In this document: in pieces, positions 23,840 to 34,776 of the stretch
Layout of the letters: every line of letters starts with the position of its first letter
Numbering within the stretch: the first letter of the stretch is position 1
From: Parasponia andersonii
Taxonomy: Eukaryota > Streptophyta > Magnoliopsida > Rosales > Cannabaceae
Direction: 5' to 3'
Assembly (NCBI GenBank): GCA_002914805.1
Contig: JXTB01000347.1
Coordinates: forward strand, 70,529-134,528
DNA: 64,000 bases
Position numbers and translations under genes: made by a program
The notes under the pieces: model-generated
Told to the model about the DNA's origin: nothing
Database searches by the model: none
The model's input: only the letters and a program-made list of their open reading frames with translations

Positions 23840-24345
23840 AGTTATAATAATGGCTTTGCGAGGTTCATCACCGACTGTCAAGGGAAGAGAGATAGCTCCT
23901 ATGGAATAAGGAAATTGCCAGTGAATCCGTAGAGAAGGGTGATAACTAGTCAAATAAAGTCTTCACTTAGCCCTATTTTTTTGTATGCATCTAAGTAGAG
24001 AATGTTTGTTGTGCTATCGTTGTTGACAAGTATTCTATAGAGATTATTATTTTCCACCTGAGCCTTGATCACCAGAGCATCATTGTATGGATGTTGCATA
24101 AGTCGTGCATATGTTTCTGTGAATATTATGTCATCGCATTCCCTTATGGACATTTTGGTTGGTCTTTCACTGAGGTAGTGTATATTGGTAAGGTGATTAG
24201 TTTTAACTTCTATTGCATATCGATTTTGAGCTTTCTTAGATTCACTGCTTATGTGAAAACCACTAAAGATGGTTCTAATGTCCCACATAATTTCACGTGC
24301 TTGTCGCCTATCTTATTTGCGTTCTTTCTAGTCATAAGTATCATC
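23840..24345 (-). pseudogene. Tat-element protease region
   Basis: Minus frame 24288-23950 reads IRTIFSGFHISSESKKAQNR, then a linker, then the aspartic-protease region LVNNDSTTNILYLDAYKKIGL. In the family this is LVDTGSS..LY.DA, so the catalytic Asp-Thr-Gly has decayed to N-D-S. It continues (with a stop) to LYGFTGN and VGDEPRKAIII up to 23845, where the copia element begins. Protease cuts the gag-pol precursor. Bases 23840-23844 (AGTTA) are the right-hand target duplication of the copia insertion. Confidence 0.8.
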
Positions 24346-25339
24346 TTTGCTCATAACAATTCTTTGATATATCCTCTACAAATTAGGTTTTTAATATTAG
24401 ATTTGAGCATGTAGCATTGGTTGGTGTCATGTTCAATTTCTTTGTGGAATTGGCAGTACTTCTCTGGATTGCTTTTTAATGCCTCTAATTTGATAGATGG
24501 ATGATGACATTTTAAAATTAACCTTTCCTTCAGATACAACATATAAAGCCTGTCAGCTCAGTGAAGTTGTTGTAGCAAAGAATTGGTGACATTCTCCCTT
24601 TATTGCACAACTTTTTGGGAGATGATTCTCACTTGTAACTACTTTTACTCTTACAATTATCACTTTTGCTTGCGTTATCTTTAGGTTGTTGCCTGCTTGA
24701 GTTTTTGTTAATAATACTACCTTTTGGTTTGTGTAATGATTCTCTAGAGCTTTCAATCTTCATGTAATCATTGGTGAGCCTATAGAATTCAGTTTTGCTT
24801 CTACAGTGTCATTTTTGGAGGTCTTCCCAAAACAAGGATTCTGGTAGCACTCTAGAAGTCATATATGCAAACACTACCTCATCTTGTGCATATTAGATGT
24901 GTATGAGTTTAGTATTAAATGTAGCGAGAAAATATTTAAGCATCTCATTAAGCACTTACACAATATTTACAAACTGAGCTAGTGGTAATTTGAATTGCTT
25001 TGTCGGTTGATGATGTCTAAGGAACACAATACTGTTTTGTGACCATACAGTGATGGAGCCTGCTTTGAGAGCTCTGAACCACCTTTTTACACCTTTGGTA
25101 AGAGTGACTAAAACAATAGCATTTGGCAAGGTCTAACAGCTGGTGGAGTTCTATTAAATCGTTGAAGTGATCCAAATATTCTTATGGATCTATTTTCCCT
25201 TCGTATGGAGTGATTGTTGGCATTTTGAAGTTGTGAGGTCAAGACACTTCTTGTATGTCTCAATCACAGTAGCCTATGTTAAGTTCATTATCTTGAGCTT
25301 TTTAAGGCCTCGAGTGCATCTTTAAGGTCGTTCATATGT
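24345..25339 (-). pseudogene. Tat-element gag, C-terminal half with CCHC-like finger
   Basis: Minus reading from 25339 shows MNDLKDALEALKKL, TLTKGVKRWFRALKAGSITV, FVNIV-type and FLATFNTKLI segments of the retrotransposon gag core, then YRLTNDYMKIESS. The finger at 24460-24360 follows: KYCQFHKEIEHDTNQCYMLK...ICRGYIKEL, the usual Tat form. Several stops. A solo LTR cuts the frame at 25340. Confidence 0.75.
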
Positions 25340-25344
25340 ATACC

Positions 25345-26811
25345 TGATAAATGTATTTTATACTTATCTCTTTACTATCCTTTTGAGTTTAAGAATTTCT
25401 CGCTTTTGAGGTCTTTTTACTTGTTTTGTTGATTTTGATGCATATTTCAGGTGAAATAACATGGAGCGAAGAATGATGATTTTTGGAATTAAATTGGAGA
25501 TAAATCAAATGTTTAGATGACAAACTTGCATTGTAATGAGAGAAGATCAGTGATAGAGCATAGATGCAAGACATCTTAGCGCCACAGCTCAGAAAAAGTG
25601 GAGCTGTAGCCCCAAAAATCTGGCGCCATAGCCCCAAATCATGGGGCTGTAGCCACATTTCCTTGGTGCTATGACTCTAAAAAATTAGGGCTGTAGTGCC
25701 GTTTTTGTGGTGCTGCACCACCATTTGGTGCTGCATTGCCATGGTTCTACCAGTCTCTATGCTGCAGTGCCAGTTTTGGTGCCACAACACCAAGAAAGTT
25801 CAAAAAACCCAAAATTCAGTCGTGACAGCTTTGCTATTTAAGTCTCTCTCATCTGAAAAAAGCAATGAGAGAGGGATGAAAACCCTAGTAGCCAAGGGTT
25901 CCTATAGCCATTTCTAAGGGAGAAAGAACACCTAAGAGGGGTATTCAAGCCAAGGAAATCAGATTGGAAAGTTTAAAAGAGTTTTTTCTTTCCTCTTGTT
26001 CTTATTTTCCTCTTTTATTTTCTATACTTGAATATGTATCAATTTTGTTATATGTGTTGTGATTCTTTTTATATAAATAATAGCTAAATTCCATTTTAGG
26101 GAGGTAATTAAACCTCTAATATAATCCAACTATTTTTATTTTCCTCATTTATTCTTGATTTCTATTTTGAGTTGATTGTTCTATCTTGAGTTTTATACAT
26201 CTATTTACTGGGCAATTAAATAGAATTGTTATGTGAAATCTATATAAACTTGGGAAAGGGAGTATAGGTTTAGACATAGATAGAACATCATAAGATTGCC
26301 TAGTGTGAGATGAGTTTGCATAGGATAGGAACATACCTATGTGACTTGTGTAACTTTGTGTGAGAATCACCAACTTAATGAATCTAGTCAGTTTATGTTA
26401 GGATTAATATTAACTTGTCTAGGTGTTTTCACTTATATCTTAGAAAGGAATTTGTGAATATATTAGGATTCTCGGTTGTCAATTTTAAATGGACAAGTGA
26501 ACTATGAGGAAAACTAGTAGTTGTAGAAGTTAGGGGGTAGATTGCATCCCTAGGTTCCTTACCATTGCCTTACGAACTATTGCTGGTTACTTAATTTTCA
26601 ATTTCCACTCTTGCCTTTTACATTGTATTTACATTTTAATTATTGTTCAAAATCATCAATTATCATTGTTTGGATAAATTAGAAACTAGTTTAGGTTAGT
26701 AGTTAGCATTTGTTAATCAAGTACTCTCCGTGGGATTAACATTTTTTTACTTACTATATTACTCGTTACGACCCATATGCTTGCGATTTGTGTGTTAGAA
26801 ATAGCCTAACA
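25345..26811. mobile_element. Solo LTR inserted in the Tat gag, perfect 5-bp target duplication
   Basis: Starts TGATAAATGTATTTTATAC and ends AAATAGCCTAACA, giving TG...CA termini. It is flanked on both sides by ATACC (25340-25344 and 26812-26816). Length is 1467 bp and there is no internal domain. The middle (25570-25800) is an irregular run of short repeats of the type GGGGCTGTAGC / GGTGCTGCA. It resembles none of the other LTRs in the window and its family is not assigned. Confidence 0.85.
25560..25800. repeat. Degenerate short-unit repeats (CTGTAGCxCCA type)
   Basis: Repeated blocks around AGCGCCACAGCTC, GGAGCTGTAGCCCC, GGGGCTGTAGCCAC and GGTGCTGCATTGCC, about 20-30 bp apart and present in both orientations, inside the solo LTR. 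Confidence 0.6.
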
Positions 26812-26816
26812 ATACC

Positions 26817-27244
26817 CCTAACAGATTGTGTATGTCGATTGGATACAGAAGTAATTAAGCATACAGGTGAGGGATTTCTCCATGACTGATGCTAGTGAAG
26901 TCATCGGTCAACATTTTGTCTCTCACTATCTCGATGTGCAGATCTTGGTCGCGAGTTTTGGCATCTGATCTTCTATTGCTCGGGTTGATAGCGTTCTTCC
27001 CGTCAGTTATTGAGACGGTTTCTGAGATCGTTTTCACCTCCAAGTCTATTGAAGACACTTCTTTGTTGCTCGTCTCAATTGTTATCTTCATGGCATGGTA
27101 ACCTAGCCCTCAAATCTTGGCTGTGTGACAACCTGCTCCAGAAATCTTCTTCGTACACATCTCGGGCCAGTTCATGATATGCACCAATACTAATACAGGT
27201 GTTGTCTCATTGTGTGCTCCAGTTCCAAATCTTCAGGGTGGAGA
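26817..27244 (-). pseudogene. Tat-element gag, middle segment
   Basis: Minus frame 27091-26855 encodes MKITIETSNKEVSSIDLEVK and continues with NAINPSNRRSDAKTRDQDLH and LTDDFTSISHGEIP. This polar, disordered stretch resembles the region before the gag core in Tat elements. It lies between the solo LTR and the LARD-like insertion and is flanked by stops. Confidence 0.6.
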
Positions 27245-27249
27245 TCTCC
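27245..27249. other. Target duplication, left side of the LARD-like element
   Basis: TCTCC, identical to 34364-34368. Confidence 0.85.
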
Positions 27250-29516
27250 TATAAAAACCCAATTTTTTTAGGGGTAGAATGGTTATTTGACCAGATTTTA
27301 AAAAAATCAGATTATATATATATATCTCTTCCTCTCTCTCTCGTTTCCCCCATCCCCCAGACCCATCCTCACCCTCTTTGTTCTCTTCCCCGTTCATGGT
27401 CGTCGAAGGAATGGAGGAGCTGTCGCCGCAGCTCCGAGCTCTGTCCAGCTAGCCCACTACCTGACAAGTGTGTCACGCACCGCCAGGAAGCCACTCCACT
27501 AATTCCCGGTCGCCACTAAGCTCGATATCGCTGGAAAACGTCGTTTTTGGCCGCTGGAAGTTGTGATTTTTGGCGACGATTTTGGCCGTTTCAAGCCAAG
27601 TTCTTAGGCTCGTTGGGTTCGTATCGTCGCAAGAATTGTCAAGGTATATATTTCACGATCCCATTTTGCCCAGATTGAAAGTTGTCATTTTAGGGTATTT
27701 TGAGTTTTGAATTTTAGTTTTCGATCCGACCGTTAGATTTTGTTTTTGTAGTCATTTTTGGAATGTACTCGGAAAATGGAGAAGTTTGATATATATATAT
27801 ATATATTGTGTCATTTGGTGATCGGCATGAAAATCGAGATTGGACAGTCGAGGTTTTGTCTCGTTTTGCATGCCACCGGTCTGGTGTGGGACGGACCCAA
27901 ATTGGACAGGTCATATGTCTAACCTAGCTATTTTAGGTGCTAGGAATTCAGTGAAGAGGTCCGTTTGTGGAATTGAAGCTCTGGTGAGAAGTTAGTTTTT
28001 CGCAAGAGGACGATCGAGGGCATGGGATTAGTTCCTGACCCTCCGAGTGATCGTCCAACGGCATCTTGAGCATCCAATAGCATGGTATTGCTATTCTAGT
28101 GAGGTAGGGATTCGGTTACCTCTCTTTTACGTCATGTTGAATAAAACTTATTTTCTACAACATATGAGAACAAATGTGATTTTAAAACTTTTAAATATCT
28201 GTGATGGAATTGAATGGTATGATTTATATATTCGATTGCTCTGGGAATTTTCTAAGTGTAGGTTATTTTTGAGTATGTTAAAATAGGGCCGTTATGCTGC
28301 CCATTTTCTACAAAATTTAATGAATTATTTTATTAAAAACTAGAGCATCATTTGAACTTAATTTACTGTATGGCTACTTTTATACATCAGTTCAGAGTAC
28401 ACGTGTCATAGAAGCACACATGAGTCCCAGGTTAGCATCATGGAGTTTTTACAATGTGGTGTTGTGGTCTAACCGACGGTGAGAGTCTGTGAACCCACGC
28501 GGGGTATTTCTTCTGATTACCTCCCCATTTGGCAGGTGTAGGCAATGCGATTGCTCCTCCAAGTTTGGTAGGCAACACACGGGTATCCCCTCTGGTTATG
28601 GGCTAGGTGTCAGGCAGGCTGTATGGCATACGTAGTACCAACACCCTAGTTTCCATTGATAAGAGGTGATGAACTCATGGGTATTGGTGGATTTGTATCA
28701 TGTGTTTGTAGACTGATTAGTTTTGGGATATTATGTTTTCTGTACCTCTATATATATGTATATGCATATGGACTCTCAGTTTTGGATATTATATGAATAT
28801 ATGCACATATGGTTTCGCAAAGTTATTTTAGATTAAACTAACCATGCACAGGCTTTCCATCACTAAAAAAGTTTTAATTGAGTTAACAGCTTTCCTACTG
28901 AGCTTTCGAGCTCACCCTTTCTCTTTTTCCCCCTCTTTCAGGTGATCACTCATTCGAATCAGTTGTATCGATGGCTAGGCAAGTCGCTTGGCTTAGGCTC
29001 GTGGTCTTATTCCTCTTTGAGTTGGTACTTTTCTTTGTCTCACTCTTTCTCCATGTCTAACTGTTTAGCCAAGTTCATTGAGTCTACTAAGTGAATGTAT
29101 GAGGATGTATTTACTACTATTTAAGGATTTGGTATATATATATATGGGACCCTATAGTTCTCAAGGAGCATATTTTTAAAGTTTTAAGTGATTGGAAATT
29201 TTGATTAATCCTGTAAATCAATTTTTAGACTTTCCGACTTAAGATTTACGAACTTTATTTTAATCAACGCTAAAGTTTTTATCAAATCAAATTTTTGTAC
29301 AAATTAACTATGTTTCATCAAATTTTAATTGGCCTATCTCTCTTAATAAATTAAACTAAAGATGTGTTCCTTTTTTATAGAATTTCTAATAAGTCAAGGA
29401 CTAAAATGAAATATCCAAGTACTGGGTTTTCTCTGAATTTTGTAAAATTCCTTATTTATATTAATTTACACTCAGAATTACTAAAAAGTCACGGCCTAGG
29501 ATTTTGGGTTGTGATA
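27250..29516 (+). repeat. 5' LTR of the LARD-like element
   Basis: 2267 bp from TATAAAAACCCAATTT to GGGTTGTGATA. The terminal dinucleotides TG and CA are mutated to TA and TA; the 3' LTR starts AG and ends CA. Comparing the copies gives TG...CA as the likely original. Contains a GC-richer part (27350-27560) and the TACCTCCCCATTTGGCAGG segment (28523-28541) shared with the solo LTR at 5140. Confidence 0.9.
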
Positions 29517-29520
29517 GAAT

Positions 29521-29532
29521 TGGTATCAGAGC
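29521..29532 (+). other. Primer binding site of the LARD-like element
   Basis: TGGTATCAGAGC, a perfect complement to the 3' end of plant initiator tRNA-Met, four bases after the LTR end. Confidence 0.9.
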
Positions 29533-32500
29533 ACGGCTTCAGATCTGTTTGGGATCAAGCTTGTGTAAATTTTTAGTGTTTAAAAGTGTTTTCAAAATAG
29601 TTTTGATAAATACCTGATACATCACTTAGGGATTGGCTAGATAAGTTATTTTTGCTCTACTTCCTTCTAAGTCCTCTCTTAAACTTTTTTCAAAGTGAAA
29701 TTCTGGTCTCTTTGGGATGGTGACTTTCCAGGAGTGTCAGTATCTGAAGTGTCGGGTTGACATGAGACTATTGATTTCCGCTCTTAGCATAATCCTTCAT
29801 TTCAAATGGACGTTTGTTCTTGTACTCTTCTGTCTATTCAGATTGTGGGCTATGTGAACCTCGTGGGTTCTAAAGGTAGCAATTCGATATCCTATACCTT
29901 AGTTGTTGTATTTGACTGTCTTATGGGTTATCTATATGCTATCTCTCGGGTTTTGTGGTCGCTTTTGTTTGTAGCATTTGATTGTGGTTATATTTTCTCA
30001 AGGATTTCAGCTTGCGATACACTGGTTTAGTGTTTGCACTTTACTGTTGTGGCTTGACCTTATTGGTGTTTATTAGACTGAGATAGTATTTTCTTGAAAT
30101 TTGACATCTTCCTGATCACTTGATTTGGATGCATCATGACTTGGCTCTACATTTGAGTGTTTGCATTGATGATACCCTTTTGCATAGCATGCTCGTTGAT
30201 TAAGTGGTTAGTTTGGTAATTTGAGACATTGTTTAACTATAGTGACTGCATTTTTCTAGTTTCATCTGGTTCTATTATTAGGGTTCTTTGAATGAGGCTT
30301 ATTGACTTGTTGAGAGTTTGGTGGGATTTTAAAAACTAAATCATTTGATTTTGGAACTTTTGAAATTTTCAAGTTGACAATTAACATTTTAAATGACGTA
30401 GACCTTTGTATTTGACCAAAGTGGCATGTTTGTTTTCAAAGGGATTATGAGCATTTTAAACTCGGGTATTAGATGGGTAAAATTAATACACTTTTTCAAA
30501 AGAGCTATTGTTTTTAAACTAATATGCTACTTTGAGACCAAGTCTTATGAAACTACCAACTTATTTGAGGTTTTATTTTACATTAGGTGGTATTGATTTG
30601 AAGGACCTCTAGAACAAAGTAGTTTATTTCCATGAATGTATATAGGTAAATCAAAATTTTCAAGTACCTTCTCTAATTTTTGGACTTAGTAGATCACTAA
30701 GTATTTTTCAATCCCTACTTAATACTTAATTCGAGATCAAATGAATGTTTTCGTAAATTGACTCATAGGTTTACTTGAGATATAAATGAATGAATGTAAG
30801 TTACTTAAGAAAAGTTTTGAATAAGGATATTCGCATGTTTGAATACTCGATAATCTTTAGTATGGATTGAAAATGATTTGGGGGGGAAATTATTAGCTTC
30901 ACGAGTGTGTTTGAAGATTTGTGCTTCTGATTTTCTCTAGAACGTATTACCTACGGAATGGAAATTTATATGACTGTTTGCGTTATGAAAACATTTGAAT
31001 TGAGAATTTTGATTTAAATTCTGTGCAGCTTGTCACTTGTGCCTTGGGTGTTCGATGGTTCCAATTGCATATTTCTTCTAAGCTTGCTTTGATGTGGTTT
31101 ACCTTGTCGGTTAATGCATGGTCCCTTGGTATTTTGGATTGTTTAGTATAATGACTCATGTTAACTTAATTTCCCACGGTGTGAACAAAATTACATTGGA
31201 GTTATGCGGGATTGGTTTTAGTTAGGTTTTGGGCATTGTATGATTGGTTTTGGCCAGTCTCCCCAGTGTTGAGAAAACTTGGGAGGAGGATGAAATTTTG
31301 ATTTGCAAAATCAATGAAAGGTATTGAGTTATATGTCTTGGTTATACATTTGATAAGTTTTGAGTTATATGCATTGGCTTTATTTTTAACAAGCCTTGAG
31401 TGGTGCATTTGAGTATGTGATATTCTTCTTGAAGATTTGATTCTAGCTTTCTAGTGTATGGAGTTCATATATATGTTAATTAGTTTGTTATGCCCAGTAT
31501 AAACCTTGATGAACTTTTAATGCTTATTTTAAAGGGTTAAGTAAGAATCAGTGTTTGTTTTACCCACCTTGAGAAAATGCTTTGGCAATGTTTCACACTT
31601 TAATATTTTCTAAACTACTCAATTTTTCCTTCCATACGTTAAAAAAAAGTGTGAACTTTCAAACTTTTTTTGAGAAACTTGTTTAATTAGTTTGGAGAAT
31701 ATTTTGGAATTCTATAAAAATATTACTTTGTCTTTAGTTGTGACATGGACTGAGGCCTAAATTCCTTATTAATTTTGTAAGGAAAATCGATCATGATAAT
31801 TTAAATATGGTCTCATTTATTATTTTATCAAGTATGTGCGGATTACGTGATAAATGTCTGTTTTGTTGGTTATGTGGGACAAACTAGTGTCTTTTTCGTA
31901 CATTCCATGTTTGTTTTACTAAATGGTTGCTGTGTATCACTCAACCTTAGGTTGATGCTTGTGTTTACTAGAGATTGTCATCATATATGCATAGAGTAAA
32001 ACTTTTACTAAATACTGATATTGAATTGGATCTAATTCCCTTATTGGATTTAAATTAGATATAACATGATTATTGTTGTATGGCTAATGGTGATTGGACT
32101 GAGATCACTTATGGATTTTTATCTTAAGAGTCGTTGGACTCTATGTTTATATTGTAAAGGGTACTCAAAGTTCAGGTGTGGTTTACCTCTGGCCAGGGAG
32201 AAACCATATTGTGAACTAGTATAGTATTCCTAGGCTCCAACACTTTTTACATTCAATGTTTTCAAAAATGTTTTCAAAATTTTTTATATAAAAAAAAAAA
32301 TTTGAAATGAGGTTTCATGGGAGACAGGTGTCACTCGAGGGTGGTACCAGGTAGTCTATCCTATTAGAACCTTATTTCTGGGGCGTTAAGTGTCAATTTC
32401 AGTTATGTGCATATTTCTAGGACATTGGATTGTGTCCATGGAGTTTTCTTTATATCAAGGACTTGTAGAGTCTTTGGGTCAGTATTCATTTTTATTTTCT

Positions 32501-33346
32501 TTAATGAGGCTTTACACTGGATAAAAGGTTTGAAATGCTTCTGATATTTCTCATGTTTGGATGCTTGCTTTTGAGATTGAGGTTTGCACTAATGTTTTGC
32601 ATTGGTGATTTCCAGTTTAGGTGCTCTATTCTTGTGTTTGACTAGAAGTGGCTTGTGTTTTGTGTTATTCCTCGCTCTAATCGGAGAACAGAAAATAGTT
32701 GTGAGCCATTGATCTCTCTTTGTCACCTCCAATCTCTAAACTCGTTTATCTTGTGTGGTGTAATACAAGAATCTTTATTCTTCATTTTAAACTCTATTCT
32801 ATTATGTTCTGTGCTTGAAATGAGACTCTTGTTAGAGTCATTGACTCGGAGATTATCTAGGTCCAGGTCCTAGCTGCAGACAGATCGGTATGTCCCAGGA
32901 GATTGTTGATTTGGTTTGATCAAGGGGACAATGTTCTTATATCTGATATTTGGTCTGTTGTTCTAGTTTGGTGCCTTACAATCAATGTTCAAAGTCCTGT
33001 ATTCTCGGCTTCTAGCCATGGTTATTACCATTATCTTTTGACTGCTCACATACTTGAGGTTATCATTTCCAACTATGGGTGTTGAGATTCTTGTGCCTAT
33101 TGTTGAGCCATCTTATAATTTTGATCTTTCCATGTGCATCCTTATACCATACCATAGTGTAGTACAGTATGTTGGTGGGGCTTTGATGCCAAGTGAGGAC
33201 TGTCTTTTTCACGCTTTCATTAACTCGCGTTCGGTTTCCTACTCGTAAATTCTGTAGTCAAGTATTCTCTACACTCACAGTGGCTATTTCTTAAAATATT
33301 GTTCTTGTTCTCGGTTTGTACTTGAATTTTGGGACAAAATTCCTAT
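29533..33346 (+). other. Non-coding interior of the LARD-like element
   Basis: About 3.8 kb of T-rich, G-containing sequence with no recognisable protein domain. Frequent stops in all frames; the small frames at 29806 and 32655 match nothing I know. No tandem repeats seen. Confidence 0.7.
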
Positions 33347-33359
33347 AAAGAGGGGAGAA
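33347..33359 (+). other. Polypurine tract
   Basis: AAAGAGGGGAGAA, immediately before the 3' LTR and preceded by GGGACAAAATTCC, a phrase common before the PPT of Tekay-type elements. Confidence 0.85.
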
Positions 33360-33463
33360 AGTAAAAACCTAATTTTTTTAGGGGTAGAATGGTCATTTGA
33401 CCAAATTTAAAAAAATCAGATTATATATATATATATATCTCTCTTCCTCTCTCTCTCTCTCTC

Positions 33464-33899
33464 NNNNNNNNNNNNNNNNNNNNNNNNNNNNNNNNNNNNN
33501 NNNNNNNNNNNNNNNNNNNNNNNNNNNNNNNNNNNNNNNNNNNNNNNNNNNNNNNNNNNNNNNNNNNNNNNNNNNNNNNNNNNNNNNNNNNNNNNNNNNN
33601 NNNNNNNNNNNNNNNNNNNNNNNNNNNNNNNNNNNNNNNNNNNNNNNNNNNNNNNNNNNNNNNNNNNNNNNNNNNNNNNNNNNNNNNNNNNNNNNNNNNN
33701 NNNNNNNNNNNNNNNNNNNNNNNNNNNNNNNNNNNNNNNNNNNNNNNNNNNNNNNNNNNNNNNNNNNNNNNNNNNNNNNNNNNNNNNNNNNNNNNNNNNN
33801 NNNNNNNNNNNNNNNNNNNNNNNNNNNNNNNNNNNNNNNNNNNNNNNNNNNNNNNNNNNNNNNNNNNNNNNNNNNNNNNNNNNNNNNNNNNNNNNNNNN
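33464..33899. other. Assembly gap, 436 N
   Basis: Run of N inside the 3' LTR. By comparison with the 5' LTR (27343-29096) about 1.75 kb should be here, so the gap length is too short. Confidence 0.95.
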
Positions 33900-33933
33900 G
33901 TATGAGAATGTATTTACTACTATTTGAGGATTT

Positions 33934-33935
<2 letters not shown>

Positions 33936-33990
<55 letters not shown>
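33936..33990. repeat. (AT)n microsatellite
   Basis: About 27 TA units inside the 3' LTR; the 5' LTR has about 7 at the same place. Confidence 0.95.
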
Positions 33991-33994
<4 letters not shown>

Positions 33995-34368
33995 GACTCA
34001 GAGTTCCCAAGGAGCATATTTTTAAAGTTTTAAGTGCTTGGAAATTTTGATTAATTCTGTAAATCAATTTTTTGGACTTTCTGACTCAAGATTTACGAAC
34101 TTTATTTTAATCAACGCTAAAATTTTTATCAAATCAAGTTTTCGTAAAAATTAACTTTGTTTCATCAAATTTTAATTGGCCTATCTCTCTTAATAAATTA
34201 AACTAAAGATGCGTTCCCTTTTTATAAAATTTCTAATGAGTCAAGGACTAAAATGAGATATCCAGGTACTGAGTTTTCTCCGAATTTTGTAAAATTCCTT
34301 ATTTATATTAATTTATACTCAGAATTACTAAAAAGTCACGGCCTAGGAATTTAGGTTATGACATCTCC

Positions 34369-34776
34369 TCTATGGATTACGTACAAATTGGCTCTCTCAA
34401 TAGGAATCACACCTTCAGAAACAAGTACTTGTTAAGCAACAGTGATTCCTTAGAACAAGATGTTTAAGGTATCATAAAGGTTACCCAAAGCAGTAGTGAT
34501 TTGCTCGTTATTTAGCACTTGACTTCTAGCAATGTCGACGACATTTGAGCCGACTAGTCCAGTATTTGAAGTCATCTGGTCATTGCGTGCAGTTGATAGT
34601 ACACCTTGATTTTTTGGCATGTCAATCACAGCAGTTAAAGTCATCTAATCTTGTTGTTATGCATCAATAGTGGCAGGCATTTCTCCTTGGTTCCATTGTT
34701 ATAATATAGCAGCAGTGGCTGCGTTACGTGCGTCATGGGATGCTCTTTGGGAATTGTCAATTGTTCAATTTGCCAT
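34369..34776 (-). pseudogene. Tat-element gag, N-terminal segment
   Basis: A minus ATG at 34776-34774 opens a frame containing SQRASHDARNAATAA, then MTLTAVIDMPKNQGVL (from 34644), VVDIARSQVL and ALGNLYDTLNILF. It is interrupted by stops near 34767, 34700, 34660 and 34650. Gln/Ala/Asn-rich starts of this kind precede the gag core in Tat elements. The frame is cut by the LARD-like insertion at 34364, and its continuation is at 27244 downward. Start choice is tentative. Confidence 0.6.

Larger units (their letters stand above)
27250..34363 (+). mobile_element. Non-autonomous LTR element (LARD-like) without coding capacity
   Basis: 5' LTR 27250-29516, PBS 29521-29532, internal region to 33359 with PPT at 33347-33359, 3' LTR 33360-34363. 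Target duplication TCTCC on both sides. The 3.84-kb internal region has no gag or pol similarity in any frame, only short ORFs under 75 codons. LTR length over 2 kb plus a kilobase-scale non-coding interior is the hallmark of LARDs, which are moved by proteins of a related autonomous element. The LTR ends match the gag-bearing element at 8832. It sits in the Tat gag. Confidence 0.85.
33360..34363 (+). repeat. 3' LTR of the LARD-like element, containing an assembly gap
   Basis: Matches the first ~93 bp and the last ~420 bp of the 5' LTR, with roughly two dozen differences in the second part by eye. The middle is N (33464-33899). The (AT)n run at 33936-33990 is longer than in the 5' LTR. Confidence 0.9.

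Noticed and set aside
33393-34067. Apparent ORFs of 176-224 aa
   Set aside because: They are N characters and (AT)n/(CT)n repeats, not coding sequence.
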